Part shown: one piece after another, positions 17,295-26,285 of the stretch
Layout: every line of letters starts with the position of its first letter
Numbering within the stretch: position 1 is the first letter of the stretch
Origin: Massilia glaciei
GTDB taxonomy: Bacteria; Pseudomonadota; Gammaproteobacteria; Burkholderiales; Burkholderiaceae_D
DNA length: 64,000 bases
Assembly: GCF_003011895.2 (NCBI RefSeq)
Contig: NZ_PXWF02000121.1
Span: 78,431-142,430, forward strand
Direction of reading: 5' to 3'
The notes under the pieces: model-generated
What the model saw: only the letters and a program-made list of their open reading frames with translations
Database searches by the model: none
Told to the model about the DNA's origin: nothing
Translations under genes and position numbers: made by a program

Positions 17295-18767
17295 TCATTC
17301 GAGGCGGTTTCCGGGCATTTCGCGTCCGCCCTGCATCAAAATGAGACGGCCGGCCGCGCCGTCGGCGCCGCGCTCGAAACGCAGCTGCGCCTCGACCGTG
17401 GTGGAATAGAACAGCGTGTCCGAACGCGGGAACATCTCGACGGGCTCCTCGTCGTTGGTTTTTGCCAGGTATCTGCCGCCGTCGCGCAGTATCTCGATCA
17501 CGAAACCGGGCGCGAGCGCGTATTTGCCGACATAGGCGTCGAACACGGCGGGGGCGAGGGGGGCCGGGGCCGCCGGCCCGGCGCCCCCCAACGGCTTGCC
17601 GATGGCGATCCCGGCGGCCGTATGGGCGATCAGCGCGGGATCGGCCACGCCCGATTCGCTGTTGAGCAACACGGCCACGTACACCTGTTCCTGCGGCAGC
17701 CGCATCGCATACGACGAAAAGCCGTTGATGCCGCCGCCGTGGCCGATGGTCGGGCTGCCCTTGAGCGCGCCCATGGCCCAGCCGTAGCCGTGGCCGTGGC
17801 CGTGGCCATGGCCGTCGGGCGCGCCGCCGCCCGGCTTGTGGGGCGTGAATGCGCGCGCCCAGCTGGCCGGTTTGAGCAGCCTGCCGGCCGTGATCGCCGC
17901 ATCCCAGCGCGCCAGGTCGTCGACGCACGAGACGAGCGAGCCGGCGGCGTATGGTTGCGTCATGCTCAGCGGTGCGTGCGGGCCGAACTTGCCCGCGACG
18001 GCACGGTAGCCGCGCGCCTGCGCGACCTTGTGGCGTGCGTGGCCCTCGTAGGCGCTGCAGCGCATGTCGAGCGGCGCGAAGATGTTTTGCGCGACGAAGT
18101 CGGCATAGGACCGGCCGGACACCTTCTCGATGACAGCGCCGAGCAGAAAATAGCCGGAATTGCTGTACGCGAAGCGGGTACCGGGTTCGAACAGGCGCGG
18201 CGCATCCTGGAACGAAGCGATCATCTGCGCCACCGTCATGTCCCTGGCCATGCCGTCGATGTAGCCGGGCAGGTCGGTATAGCTGGGAATGCCCGAGGTG
18301 TGGGTCAGCAGGTGCTCGAGCGTGATGGTCCCGCCCGGGTCGCGGTAGTGCGGCAGGAACTTCCTGAAGTCGTCGTCGAGCGACAGCCTGCCCTGCTCCG
18401 CCAGCAGCAAGATGGCGGCCGCGGTGAACTGCTTGGTGAGCGAACCGATGCGCAGAACCGTGCCGGGCTCGAGCGCCCGCCCGGTTTCCAGGTCCGCCCT
18501 GCCGTAGGCCTTTCGGAACACGGTCTTGCCATCCCTGGCCACAAGCACGGTGGCGCCCGGCGCGTCGGGCCTGAAGTACGGCGCTATGCCGGCGTCGATG
18601 CGCTGCGCGAGACCGGGGTCGGCCCGCGCGGCGGCGGGCATGCCCAGCGATCCCGACAGCAGGAAGATGGCGCCAAGCGCCAGGATGCCCGCGCTGGCCG
18701 TTGCTCTGGCGGGTCCGCTGGCGGGTCCGCTGGCGTGGCGCGGGTGGACTGGTTTTTTGTCGATCAT
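17295..18767 (-). CDS. Serine hydrolase of the beta-lactamase/esterase family
   Basis: This 490-residue exported protein has the class C beta-lactamase/DD-peptidase fold. Residues visible are the nucleophile motif SLTK (109-112), YSN (201-203) and HGG (343-345) replacing KTG, the pattern usual for esterase or peptidase members rather than true lactamases. Residues 25-49 form a signal or anchor segment. About 100 residues after the core resemble the beta-rich extension seen in many such hydrolases. AGGGAG six bases before the ATG at 18767 decides the start. A run of four Gly-His pairs (about 319-326) precedes the active-site HGG. Substrate unknown. Confidence 0.8.
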   Translation of the reverse strand: MIDKKPVHPRHASGPASGPARATASAGILALGAIFLLSGSLGMPAAARADPGLAQRIDAGIAPYFRPDAPGATVLVARDGKTVFRKAYGRADLETGRALEPGTVLRIGSLTKQFTAAAILLLAEQGRLSLDDDFRKFLPHYRDPGGTITLEHLLTHTSGIPSYTDLPGYIDGMARDMTVAQMIASFQDAPRLFEPGTRFAYSNSGYFLLGAVIEKVSGRSYADFVAQNIFAPLDMRCSAYEGHARHKVAQARGYRAVAGKFGPHAPLSMTQPYAAGSLVSCVDDLARWDAAITAGRLLKPASWARAFTPHKPGGGAPDGHGHGHGHGYGWAMGALKGSPTIGHGGGINGFSSYAMRLPQEQVYVAVLLNSESGVADPALIAHTAAGIAIGKPLGGAGPAAPAPLAPAVFDAYVGKYALAPGFVIEILRDGGRYLAKTNDEEPVEMFPRSDTLFYSTTVEAQLRFERGADGAAGRLILMQGGREMPGNRLE

Positions 18768-18943
18768 GAATAGCTCCCTGGTCATAGTTGAAACGTCAAC
18801 TGCGCCAAGAGTATTCTGCGATTTGAGCGCCGCCGGTGACGACACCGACCCGACTTCAGGCCGGCAGCGGCCCGGCAACCGCCGCTTGCGCGCCCCGACA
18901 CCACCCGTCCACCGGGAGTCGGCCATGCGCGGGCGCCCCGGCC

Positions 18944-20461
18944 TCAGGGATTTTTTGCGCTCAGCGAGATCGCCTGGATGCGCGGCGGCAGCGTGGGGGT
19001 CAGCAGGAGATTGCCCGCGACCCTGCCGCGGGCGCAGCGCCAGGTGAACTCGCCCGCCAACGCGCCGGTCGCCGTCAGCGGCGCCGCGGTGTCGCATTCG
19101 CCGACCTTTTTCCTCAGGGCGGCCAGATGCCCGCGCCATCCGGCGGCGTCGCGATCGAGCAGGAAATTCATCGCCAGCCGGCCCGCGCCCGCCGCGACAT
19201 CGCCCTGTTGGTAGATGAGCGCGACGCTGCCGTAGGCGGCGGCAAGGTCGGCCTCGACCGGCACCGGGCGGCGCTTTAGCAAGCCCGCCTTGCCCAGCGC
19301 GACCGCCGCATCCCAGACCGCCCCGTAAGGGCCCGCGTAGGTGCGGTTTGCCAGCGCGAAGATGCCGATGCCGTATTCGGGAAGGAGCAGCACGTACGAT
19401 CCATAGCCGGGATAGCCGCCGCCGTGGCCGAGGGTCAGGCCAAGGTCGCAGTCGGCCGCGACCCACATGCCCATGCCATAGGTCGACGCCTGGCGGCAGG
19501 CGGTGGCGCCGCTTTGCCCGAGGCGCTGGCGCACCCGGGGGAAGTTCGACCCTTGCGCCAGCTCGCGCACGGTGGCGCGCCTGGCCGGTCCGGCGTCGGC
19601 GCCGTCGCGCGGCGGCCACGCCGACAGCAGGTAGGCCACCCATTTCGCATAGTCGTTCGCGCTGGTCTGGATCCCGCCCATGGCGCCGAACGCGCCGTGC
19701 GCCATGCCCGGCTCCATCGACCAGGCGTCGTCTTCCCAGCGGTAGCCGAGCGCGCGGCGCGCGCGCGGCATCGCGTCGATCACGAAGCCGGTCGACGCCA
19801 TGCCCAATGGCTGCAGCAGCGATTTGCCGATCGTGTCGGCGTACGGGCGGCCCGACACGTTGGTGATGATGCGTCCGAGCAGCGCGTAGCCGAGGTTCGA
19901 ATACTCCATCCTGGTGCCGGGAGGGCTGTTGAAGGGCACGCCCGCGCGCAGCAGCGCGCTGAACTCGGCCTCGGGCATCGGGGTCTGGCGGTCGCCCCAG
20001 GGGTCGTCGGTGACGAGCCCGGCGGTGTGGTTGAGCAGGTCGCGCACCCGGATGCGCGGCGCGTCACGGGTCGGGTATTTCCAGCCGCGCATTTCGGGGA
20101 TGTAGGTCTCGGCCAGCGCGTCGAGCCCGAGCTTGCCCTCGTCGCGCAGCTGCAGGATCGTCAGCGCCGTGAACGCCTTCGACATCGAGGCGATGCGGAA
20201 CAGGGTTTCCGGCGTCACCGGGCGCTTCGACTCGAGCTCTTGCACCCCGAGCCCGCGCACATGCGCCAGGCGGCCGTCGACGACGATGCCATACACGGCG
20301 CCGGGGATGTGGTTGTCGACCGCGTAGTCGGCGAAGATGGTGTCGATGCCGGCCAATGTGGCCGCGAATGGGTCGGGCGCGTCGGAAGCGAGCGCGGGGC
20401 CGCTTATCAGCAAACTAAACACCGCTATCAGCGAGCGCTTCATCAGAGGGCTTGGTTTCAT
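18944..20461 (-). CDS. Second serine hydrolase of the beta-lactamase family
   Basis: This exported protein of 505 residues has a signal peptide ending at about ALAS (25-26), SMSK (92-95), YSN (187-189) and HGGGYPGYG (346-354). It has the same fold and orientation as the hydrolase 176 bp downstream, but sequence similarity outside the motifs is low, so they are not a recent tandem copy. The start is uncertain: ATGs at 20476, 20461 and 20443 all give a signal peptide and none has a clear ribosome site. Function may be a peptidase, esterase or cell-wall amide hydrolase. Confidence 0.78.
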   Translation of the reverse strand: MKPSPLMKRSLIAVFSLLISGPALASDAPDPFAATLAGIDTIFADYAVDNHIPGAVYGIVVDGRLAHVRGLGVQELESKRPVTPETLFRIASMSKAFTALTILQLRDEGKLGLDALAETYIPEMRGWKYPTRDAPRIRVRDLLNHTAGLVTDDPWGDRQTPMPEAEFSALLRAGVPFNSPPGTRMEYSNLGYALLGRIITNVSGRPYADTIGKSLLQPLGMASTGFVIDAMPRARRALGYRWEDDAWSMEPGMAHGAFGAMGGIQTSANDYAKWVAYLLSAWPPRDGADAGPARRATVRELAQGSNFPRVRQRLGQSGATACRQASTYGMGMWVAADCDLGLTLGHGGGYPGYGSYVLLLPEYGIGIFALANRTYAGPYGAVWDAAVALGKAGLLKRRPVPVEADLAAAYGSVALIYQQGDVAAGAGRLAMNFLLDRDAAGWRGHLAALRKKVGECDTAAPLTATGALAGEFTWRCARGRVAGNLLLTPTLPPRIQAISLSAKNP

Positions 20462-20506
20462 CCGATCCATTATCATTCAAAATAATGGACCTGGCCATAA
20501 ATGAAG

Positions 20507-20872
20507 CTAAGAAATATGCGCCGTCAGCGTCCTGGTGCTCTCGAGATGCAGATAGGCGCGCTCCTCGTTCGTCAACGCGAGCCGCTTGAAGCCCGGCCAA
20601 GCCGGTGCCCGGGCCAGCGCCTCGTCCCAGATGTCGGCGTAGTAGCTGGTCGGGGTCAGCGCGAACCAGTGTTCGCGCGCGCGTCCCTGGTGGATGAACG
20701 AGCGCGCGACGACCAGATCGAGCAGTCGCTGGTAGCTTTCCCCGCGCGCCTCTTGCGGGGTTTCGTCGTGCCAGCGCAGGGCCCAGCGCATGGCGTCGAA
20801 ATAGGGCCGGCTCTGCGCATCGCTGGCAAGCAGGTTCAGGGACGCGATCTCGGCGTCTGTGAAAATCCGCAT
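20507..20872 (-). CDS. Small protein of unknown function in the sigma operon
   Basis: This 121-residue soluble protein starts MRIFTDAEIASLNLLASDAQ and has no signal peptide or membrane segment. It is rich in aromatic residues and histidine (RWALRWHDETPQE, REHWFALTPTSYYADIWDEAL). I do not recognise the family. It starts 17 bases after the anti-sigma stop and is almost certainly co-transcribed with the sigma and anti-sigma genes, so it may be a regulatory accessory. The longer frame running upstream is a shadow of the anti-sigma gene. Confidence 0.6.
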   Translation of the reverse strand: MRIFTDAEIASLNLLASDAQSRPYFDAMRWALRWHDETPQEARGESYQRLLDLVVARSFIHQGRAREHWFALTPTSYYADIWDEALARAPAWPGFKRLALTNEERAYLHLESTRTLTAHIS

Positions 20873-20889
20873 GGCGAGGGCGCCCCGGC

Positions 20890-21684
20890 CTAGCGGGCCT
20901 TGGGCGCCCAGCCCTTTTGCTGCGCGGCGTGCTCGGCGGCGGCGTCGAGCGACTGGCCCTCGATGCGCGCGTCGATCGCCTCGAGCACCGCGCCCGGCAT
21001 CGCCACGCCGGCGCGGCGGTAGGCGCCCGGGGCCTCGCCGCTGGCCTCGGTGAGCACGGGGATGGCCCAGGCCTCGCCGCTGCGGCAGGCCAGGCCGGCC
21101 GTGCCGCTGAGGGCGAAACTGCGGCAATAATTGCCGTCCTTGGTCTCGAACGTGAGCCCGATCCTGACCTGGCCGCCGGCCGGCGGCGCACCGCTGAGCT
21201 GGTTCGACAGCGCCGCGGCGAGCTTGCCCTGCGCCATCAGCGCGCCGTCCTTGCCGCCGAGCGCGGCCAGCTGCGTCTCGCCCCCCATCTCGCCTCCCGT
21301 CGCGCCCCCCATCGCGCCCAGCCCCATGCTGCCGGCCAGCACGCCGAGCACGAGCGTGGCGGCCATCGCGCCCCATTCTGGCCACGACCAGCGGCGCCGC
21401 GCGGCCGGCGCCGGCTGTCCGGCGGCCTGCGCGCGCGCGCTGCGCACGGCGTCGAGCTGGACCACGGTGCCGGTGCGCCCTATTGCCTGCAGGCGTTGCG
21501 GCACCGGCTCGCCGAGCACCCCCGCGAACGCGCCGAACACGTCGGCGCGCAGCGCGCGCAGCTGCGCCACCTTGGCCGCGACGGCCGGATCGTCCTGCAT
21601 CGCCTGTTCGACCGCAGCGCGGGTTGCCGCGTCGAGCTCGCCGTCGGCGTAGGCCATCAGGGTTTCATCGGAAATAATATTCAT
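20890..21684 (-). CDS. Membrane-bound anti-sigma factor
   Basis: This 264-residue protein has a cytoplasmic N-terminal anti-sigma region starting MNIISDETLMAYADGELD (typical of the anti-sigma domain family), a single transmembrane helix at about 104-124, and a periplasmic part of about 140 residues with one conserved-looking pair of cysteines (NYCRSF and LACRSG). It presumably holds the ECF sigma factor encoded just upstream and releases it on an envelope signal. Its ATG overlaps the sigma stop (ATGA). No zinc-binding HxxxCxxC motif is visible, so this is not a ZAS-type redox anti-sigma. Confidence 0.83.
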   Translation of the reverse strand: MNIISDETLMAYADGELDAATRAAVEQAMQDDPAVAAKVAQLRALRADVFGAFAGVLGEPVPQRLQAIGRTGTVVQLDAVRSARAQAAGQPAPAARRRWSWPEWGAMAATLVLGVLAGSMGLGAMGGATGGEMGGETQLAALGGKDGALMAQGKLAAALSNQLSGAPPAGGQVRIGLTFETKDGNYCRSFALSGTAGLACRSGEAWAIPVLTEASGEAPGAYRRAGVAMPGAVLEAIDARIEGQSLDAAAEHAAQQKGWAPKAR

Positions 21685-22187
21685 GGCAGGCTCCTGGCTT
21701 GATCGGACAACAATAATTGCAGTGCTTCGCGCGCGCGCGCCAAACGGCTCGTGAGCGTGCCCATCGGTATCTCGAGCACCTCGGCCGCCTCCTTGTAGGG
21801 CAGGCCGTCGACCAGCACCAGGCCGATCACGATGCGGTGGTCGTCCGACAGCAGGCTGATCGCCTTTTGGATCGCCATGCGCCGCTGGTGCGCCTCGGCG
21901 AAATCGTCGCCCACGTGCTCGCCCTCGGCTTCGGGGGCGAACAGGTGGTCGCGCCGCACCCGGGTGCGGATTTCATCGATCCAGGCGTTTTTCATGATCC
22001 TGAAAATCCAGCTGTCGAGCCGCGTGCCCGCCTGCCATTGTTCACTGCGGCCCAGGGCGCGCTCGAGCGCCACCTGCACCAGGTCGTCCGCGTCCTCGCG
22101 GTTGTAGGTGATGGAGCGGGCGAAACGGCGCAACCGCGGCAGCAGGGCGGCAATGTCGGCATGTAATGGCGCGGCGGCAAAAGTCAT
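21681..22187 (-). CDS. ECF-type RNA polymerase sigma factor
   Basis: This 168-residue sigma factor has region 2 (about 15-85, with NREDADDLVQVALERAL and SWIFRIMKNAWIDEIR) and region 4 (about 108-160, with PYKEAAEVLEIPMGTLTSRLARARE). Length and layout are standard for ECF sigmas. It overlaps the anti-sigma gene by four bases. A sequence matching an ECF promoter (GGAAT-N18-GTT) lies directly in front of it and another in front of the Gly-rich secreted protein, suggesting autoregulation. The predicted transcript would start only about five bases before the ATG. Confidence 0.9.
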   Translation of the reverse strand: MTFAAAPLHADIAALLPRLRRFARSITYNREDADDLVQVALERALGRSEQWQAGTRLDSWIFRIMKNAWIDEIRTRVRRDHLFAPEAEGEHVGDDFAEAHQRRMAIQKAISLLSDDHRIVIGLVLVDGLPYKEAAEVLEIPMGTLTSRLARAREALQLLLSDQARSLP

Positions 22188-22199
22188 AGATAGTAGATA

Positions 22200-22225
22200 A
22201 ACGTTCGGGGCGGGGATTTTATTCC
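22200..22225 (-). promoter_or_regulatory. Putative ECF promoter of the sigma operon
   Basis: On the minus strand GGAATAAA (22225-22218), 14 bases, then CGTT (22203-22200), that is GGAAT-N18-GTT. The identical boxes with identical spacing occur on the plus strand at 23657-23682. The form resembles known ECF promoters (GGAA- at -35, CGTT or GTT at -10). The -10 box ends 13 bases before the sigma ATG. Confidence 0.65.
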
Positions 22226-22240
22226 ATGTCCCAGACGTTA

Positions 22241-22269
22241 TTTCAGTAGGTTTTCCGATTCACTATATT
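22241..22269 (+). promoter_or_regulatory. Possible sigma70 promoter of the subtilase gene
   Basis: TTTCAG (22241-22246), 17 bp, TATATT (22264-22269), directly before the ATG at 22281. The -10 box is good and the -35 box weak. No ECF-like boxes are seen on this strand, so the subtilase may not belong to the sigma's own regulon. Confidence 0.35.
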
Positions 22270-22280
22270 ATCATCCGAAA

Positions 22281-23627
22281 ATGCGCACTCCACTCCCCCA
22301 CCGCCTGCTGTGCAGGCTCGGCCCGCCCCTGGCGCTGGCCGCCTGCATGGCGCCGGCCCAGGCCCAACTGGGCCTGCCTTCGCTCGGACCAGCGCTGGGC
22401 GATCGCATAGGCCCGCTCGGGCTCGGGCGCCTCGACGGCGGCGGAGCACGGCTGCTGGCCGCCGCCGACCGCGCCAGGCTCGATCGGCTGCGGCTCGGGC
22501 GGGTCGCCCGCTTGCTCGAGCAACACGGCGACACGCTCGAAGCCGATCCGCGCGGCGAGCCGGCGGTGCGCCGCGAAATACTCGCCTGGTCGCCCAGTCC
22601 GGCCGGGCTGGCCGCCGCGCGCGAGGCGGGCCTCAAAGTCGCACGCGAAGAGGCGCAAGACGGCCTCGACGACTTGCGCCTGGTGGTGCTGCGGGTGCCC
22701 GCCGGCGGCGACACCGCGGCCGCGCTGGCGCGCCTGCGCGCGCTCGACCCGGCCGGGGTGTACGACTTTAACCATGTGTATACAGGCAGCAGCGCGGACC
22801 GTGGCGCGGCCGGCAAGCCGGTGCATGGCGGATCCCGGGACGGGCCGGCCCCACAGCGCGCGGCCACGGCCCGGCGCGTCGGCCTCGTCGACAGCGGCGT
22901 CGATCCCGCGCACGTGGTCTTCGAGGACGCGCGCGTGGTGCGCTGGGGCTGCGCCGACAAGCCCCATCCGAGCGAGCACGGCACCGCCGTGGCGGCCTTG
23001 ATGGTGGGCCAATCGACGCGCTTTCGCGGCGTCGCGCCCGACACCGGCCTGTACGCGGCCGACATCTATTGCGACAGCGCCAGCGGCGGCTCGGCCGACA
23101 AGATCGCCGGCGCGCTGGCCTGGATGGCGCGCGAGAAAGTGGGCGTCGTCAATATCAGCCTGGTCGGTCCCCCGAATGCGACGCTCGAGCGGGTGGTCGG
23201 GGCCATGCTCGAACGCGGCCACCTGCTGGTAGCCGCGGTCGGCAACGACGGGCCGGCCGCGCCGCCGCTGTATCCGGCCAGCTACCCCGGCGTGGTCGGG
23301 GTGAGCGCGGTCGACAAGCGCGGGCACACCTTGCCGGAGGCGGCGCGCGGCCCCCAGGTCATGTTCGCCGCGCCGGGCAGCAATATGGTCAGCGCGGCGC
23401 TGGGCGCGCGGCCCTACCGCCAGGTGCGCGGCACCTCGTACGCGGCGCCGATCGTCGCCGCCATGCTCGCGCAGCGATTGGGCGGGCCCGACGCCGGCGC
23501 CGCCAAGGCAGCGCTGGCCGCGCTGGCGGAGCAGGCCGCGCGCGCGCCGGGCGCGGCCGCCAGTCTTGACACCGGGCTCGGCGTGGTGGGCGCGGCGTAC
23601 CGGATCGATCCGTCCGAATTCCGCTGA
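22281..23627 (+). CDS. Exported subtilisin-like (S8) serine protease
   Basis: This 448-residue protein has a signal peptide ending near AQAQ (about 28), a propeptide-like region (30-195) and a subtilase domain. The triad is visible: D204 in GLVDSGVD, H233 in EHGTAVAALM and S386 in GTSYAAPIVAAML, with the oxyanion N322 in AVGNDG. The catalytic domain (about 195-435) is compact. It is transcribed divergently from the sigma/anti-sigma operon and is followed by a Gly-rich secreted protein. Plausible roles are processing of that protein or cleavage of the anti-sigma's periplasmic part; both are inference. Confidence 0.87.
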   Translation: MRTPLPHRLLCRLGPPLALAACMAPAQAQLGLPSLGPALGDRIGPLGLGRLDGGGARLLAAADRARLDRLRLGRVARLLEQHGDTLEADPRGEPAVRREILAWSPSPAGLAAAREAGLKVAREEAQDGLDDLRLVVLRVPAGGDTAAALARLRALDPAGVYDFNHVYTGSSADRGAAGKPVHGGSRDGPAPQRAATARRVGLVDSGVDPAHVVFEDARVVRWGCADKPHPSEHGTAVAALMVGQSTRFRGVAPDTGLYAADIYCDSASGGSADKIAGALAWMAREKVGVVNISLVGPPNATLERVVGAMLERGHLLVAAVGNDGPAAPPLYPASYPGVVGVSAVDKRGHTLPEAARGPQVMFAAPGSNMVSAALGARPYRQVRGTSYAAPIVAAMLAQRLGGPDAGAAKAALAALAEQAARAPGAAASLDTGLGVVGAAYRIDPSEFR

Positions 23628-23656
23628 AAAAAATTTCGGCTTTTTTTTGAGGCGAT

Positions 23657-23682
23657 GGAATAAATGTTGAGCCCGCATCGTT
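23657..23682 (+). promoter_or_regulatory. Putative ECF promoter of the Gly-rich protein gene
   Basis: GGAATAAA (23657-23664), 14 bases, CGTT (23679-23682): the same boxes and spacer as in front of the sigma gene. The expected start site lies about 40 bases before the ATG at 23732. The surrounding bases differ, so this is shared signal rather than duplicated DNA. Confidence 0.65.
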
Positions 23683-23731
23683 CTCCTTACATCGGCGGCG
23701 GATAGTCCGCGCCACATTCAGGAGAACGACC

Positions 23732-24691
23732 ATGAACACCACACAACGCGTCAAACACATCGCCCTCGCCCTCTCCCTCGGCATCGCCGCCTCGGCGCAG
23801 GCCGGCCCGCTGCTCGGTGGCGGCGGCGGTCAGCTGGGCGGCATGATCGGTGGCGGCGGCATGATCGGCGGCGGCATGGGCGCGAGCCGTCTCGGCCGCG
23901 CCGATTCGCTGATCGGGAACACGCGCTCGACCCTCGAGCGCGGCGTCGAACGCACCCGTCGCGCCGAAGCCAACGGCAACGCCGGCGGCCAAGCGAGCGG
24001 CAATGGTTCGGCCGATATGGTCAGCAATATCATGCCGGGCAGTGGCGCGTCGGGTGCCGGTTCGGCCGGCGGCAACGGCAGCGGCAACGGCAACGGCGGG
24101 GTCGGCGGCGCGCTCGCTTCGGTTGGCATGGAAAAGTCTGGGGCGCTCAACGGCGCGACCTCGGGCAGCAACACCGGCCGCCTGGCGCGCGAAATCAACG
24201 GCGAGGCCGACGGCAACGCCAGCGGCAGCGCGAGCGGCAGCGCCAATCGTGGCGGCATTAGCGGCAGCATCCTGGGCAGCGGCGATGCGGGCGGCGGCGC
24301 GAGCGGCGCCAATGGTAGCGCAAACGGCAGTGGCAGCGGCAACGTCGGCGGTGGCCTCGCACTGGGTGGCAGCACCGACGGCGTTCGCAACGGCGCGCGC
24401 GAAACGGCGGGCGGCGTTCGCGACGGCGCGCGCGCGGCGCGCAGCGGCGCGAGGAACCAGGTCGACAACACCGGCCAGTATGCGCAGGCGAGTGTGGCGA
24501 CCACGCGCGGCACCGCGCGGGCGGCCAAACAGGGCGCGGTCGGCGGCGCCAAGCGTGCCGCCGGGGCGGTCGGGTCGGCCGGGATGCCGTCTCTCAACGG
24601 CAGCCTGAGCGGCTCCGCCAACGGTTCGGCCAACGGTTCGGCCGGCGGCCAGTCGAACGGCCAGTCGAACGGCGGTCCAGTCGAAGACTAA
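23732..24691 (+). CDS. Gly/Ser/Asn-rich low-complexity exported protein
   Basis: This 319-residue protein has a signal peptide ending at AQAG (about 25), then glycine runs (LLGGGGGQLGGMIGGGG) and many NGS, SGSA and NGSANGS repeats, with a more ordinary Arg/Ala-rich stretch at about 220-290 (DGVRNGARETAGGVRDGAR). I recognise no family. AGGAGA seven bases before the ATG is a strong ribosome site. With an ECF promoter in front and a secreted protease upstream, it may be a stress-induced envelope or matrix protein. A strong terminator follows after a minisatellite. Confidence 0.7.
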   Translation: MNTTQRVKHIALALSLGIAASAQAGPLLGGGGGQLGGMIGGGGMIGGGMGASRLGRADSLIGNTRSTLERGVERTRRAEANGNAGGQASGNGSADMVSNIMPGSGASGAGSAGGNGSGNGNGGVGGALASVGMEKSGALNGATSGSNTGRLAREINGEADGNASGSASGSANRGGISGSILGSGDAGGGASGANGSANGSGSGNVGGGLALGGSTDGVRNGARETAGGVRDGARAARSGARNQVDNTGQYAQASVATTRGTARAAKQGAVGGAKRAAGAVGSAGMPSLNGSLSGSANGSANGSAGGQSNGQSNGGPVED

Positions 24692-24693
24692 GC

Positions 24694-24812
24694 GAATGAG
24701 TAGGTAGAAGAAATAAGTAGGTAGAAGGAATAAGCAGGTAGAAGGAATAAGCAGGTAGAAGGAATAAGCAGGTAGAAGGAATAAGCAGGTAGAAGGAATA
24801 AGCAAGCAGAAA
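24694..24812. repeat. 17-bp minisatellite, seven units
   Basis: Seven head-to-tail copies of GAATAAGCAGGTAGAAG begin three bases after the Gly-rich protein stop. The four central units (24728-24795) are identical; the outer ones are degenerate. The array lies in the 3' untranslated region, between the stop codon and the terminator at 24826. Confidence 0.9.
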
Positions 24813-24825
24813 CGGCAGCGGAACG

Positions 24826-24855
24826 GGACCGGGCAGCGATGTCCGGTCCTTTTTT
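24826..24855 (+). terminator. Strong intrinsic terminator
   Basis: GGACCGG (24826-24832) pairs with CCGGTCC (24843-24849) around a 10-nt loop and is followed by six T. It ends the Gly-rich protein transcript, and its T-tract touches the stop of the convergent LON-domain gene (24854). Confidence 0.85.
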
Positions 24856-25471
24856 ATGAGGTCAGCAGGTCGTGTTCGTCGAGCACGTCGTGCAGCAGTT
24901 CGAGGCGGATCAGCGGATTGTCGAGCATGAGCAGCTTGTGCTTTTGCAGGTTGGGCAGCGGCAGCAGTTCGCACCAGCGGTTGGCGACCCAGCCGCAATC
25001 GTCGAGCCGGAACGGCGGCAGCACGGGCCAGCGCTGCTCGGGGATGCCGTCGAGCGAGGCGAGCACGCGCCCGAGCGCGTCGGCGGCGCCCTGCAGTTCG
25101 GACGGGATGGGAACCTGGCGGTCGTCGTCCTGCAGCTCGGCCTGGCCGAACCACAGTCCGTTGGCGCGCCGTTCGCGCGAGAGCAACTGGAAGCGCGAGT
25201 TGCCGCGGCAGGTCACCTGCAGCAGGCCGGGCGCGCTGGCCGTGGTTTCCTGCACCGTCGCGAGGGTGCCCGAGCCGACGAAATGCTCCTGCCCCTCGGG
25301 CGTGCGCACCTCGTGGCCGCCGGTGAGCAGCACCACCCCGAACGGGGTTTCGTTGACGATGCTCTTGTTGATCATGTCGAGGTAGCGCACCTCGAATATT
25401 TGCAGCGGCAACGCCCCGTCCGGAAACAGCACGGTGGTGAGCGGAAACAGCGGCAGCGTGATCGTCGTCAT
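24854..25471 (-). CDS. LON peptidase substrate-binding domain protein
   Basis: This 205-residue cytoplasmic protein consists of only the Lon N-terminal-like domain. It starts LPLFPLTTVLFPDGALPLQIFEVRYLDM and shows the family's GVVLL, the VQETTASAPGLLQVTCRG region and the C-terminal helix bundle. There is no ATPase or protease domain. Such stand-alone LAN proteins are common in proteobacteria; their role is not settled and may be substrate binding or adaptor function. It appears to be a single-gene unit. Confidence 0.87.
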   Translation of the reverse strand: MTTITLPLFPLTTVLFPDGALPLQIFEVRYLDMINKSIVNETPFGVVLLTGGHEVRTPEGQEHFVGSGTLATVQETTASAPGLLQVTCRGNSRFQLLSRERRANGLWFGQAELQDDDRQVPIPSELQGAADALGRVLASLDGIPEQRWPVLPPFRLDDCGWVANRWCELLPLPNLQKHKLLMLDNPLIRLELLHDVLDEHDLLTS

Positions 25472-25544
25472 GGCGCCATCATGCCAGAATCGGGACGGCC
25501 GACACGCACGCCATCGTGAGCTGCCTGTTCGAACCCCACGCTCC

Positions 25545-26274
<730 letters not shown>

Positions 26275-26285
<11 letters not shown>

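Noticed and set aside
23621..23648. Intrinsic terminator after the subtilase gene (CCGAA/TTCGG with T8)
   Set aside because: The stem is only five pairs around a long A-rich loop; too weak to list, though the T8 tract is real.
24694..24812. CRISPR array
   Set aside because: The 17-bp units are directly adjacent without spacers and there are no cas genes.
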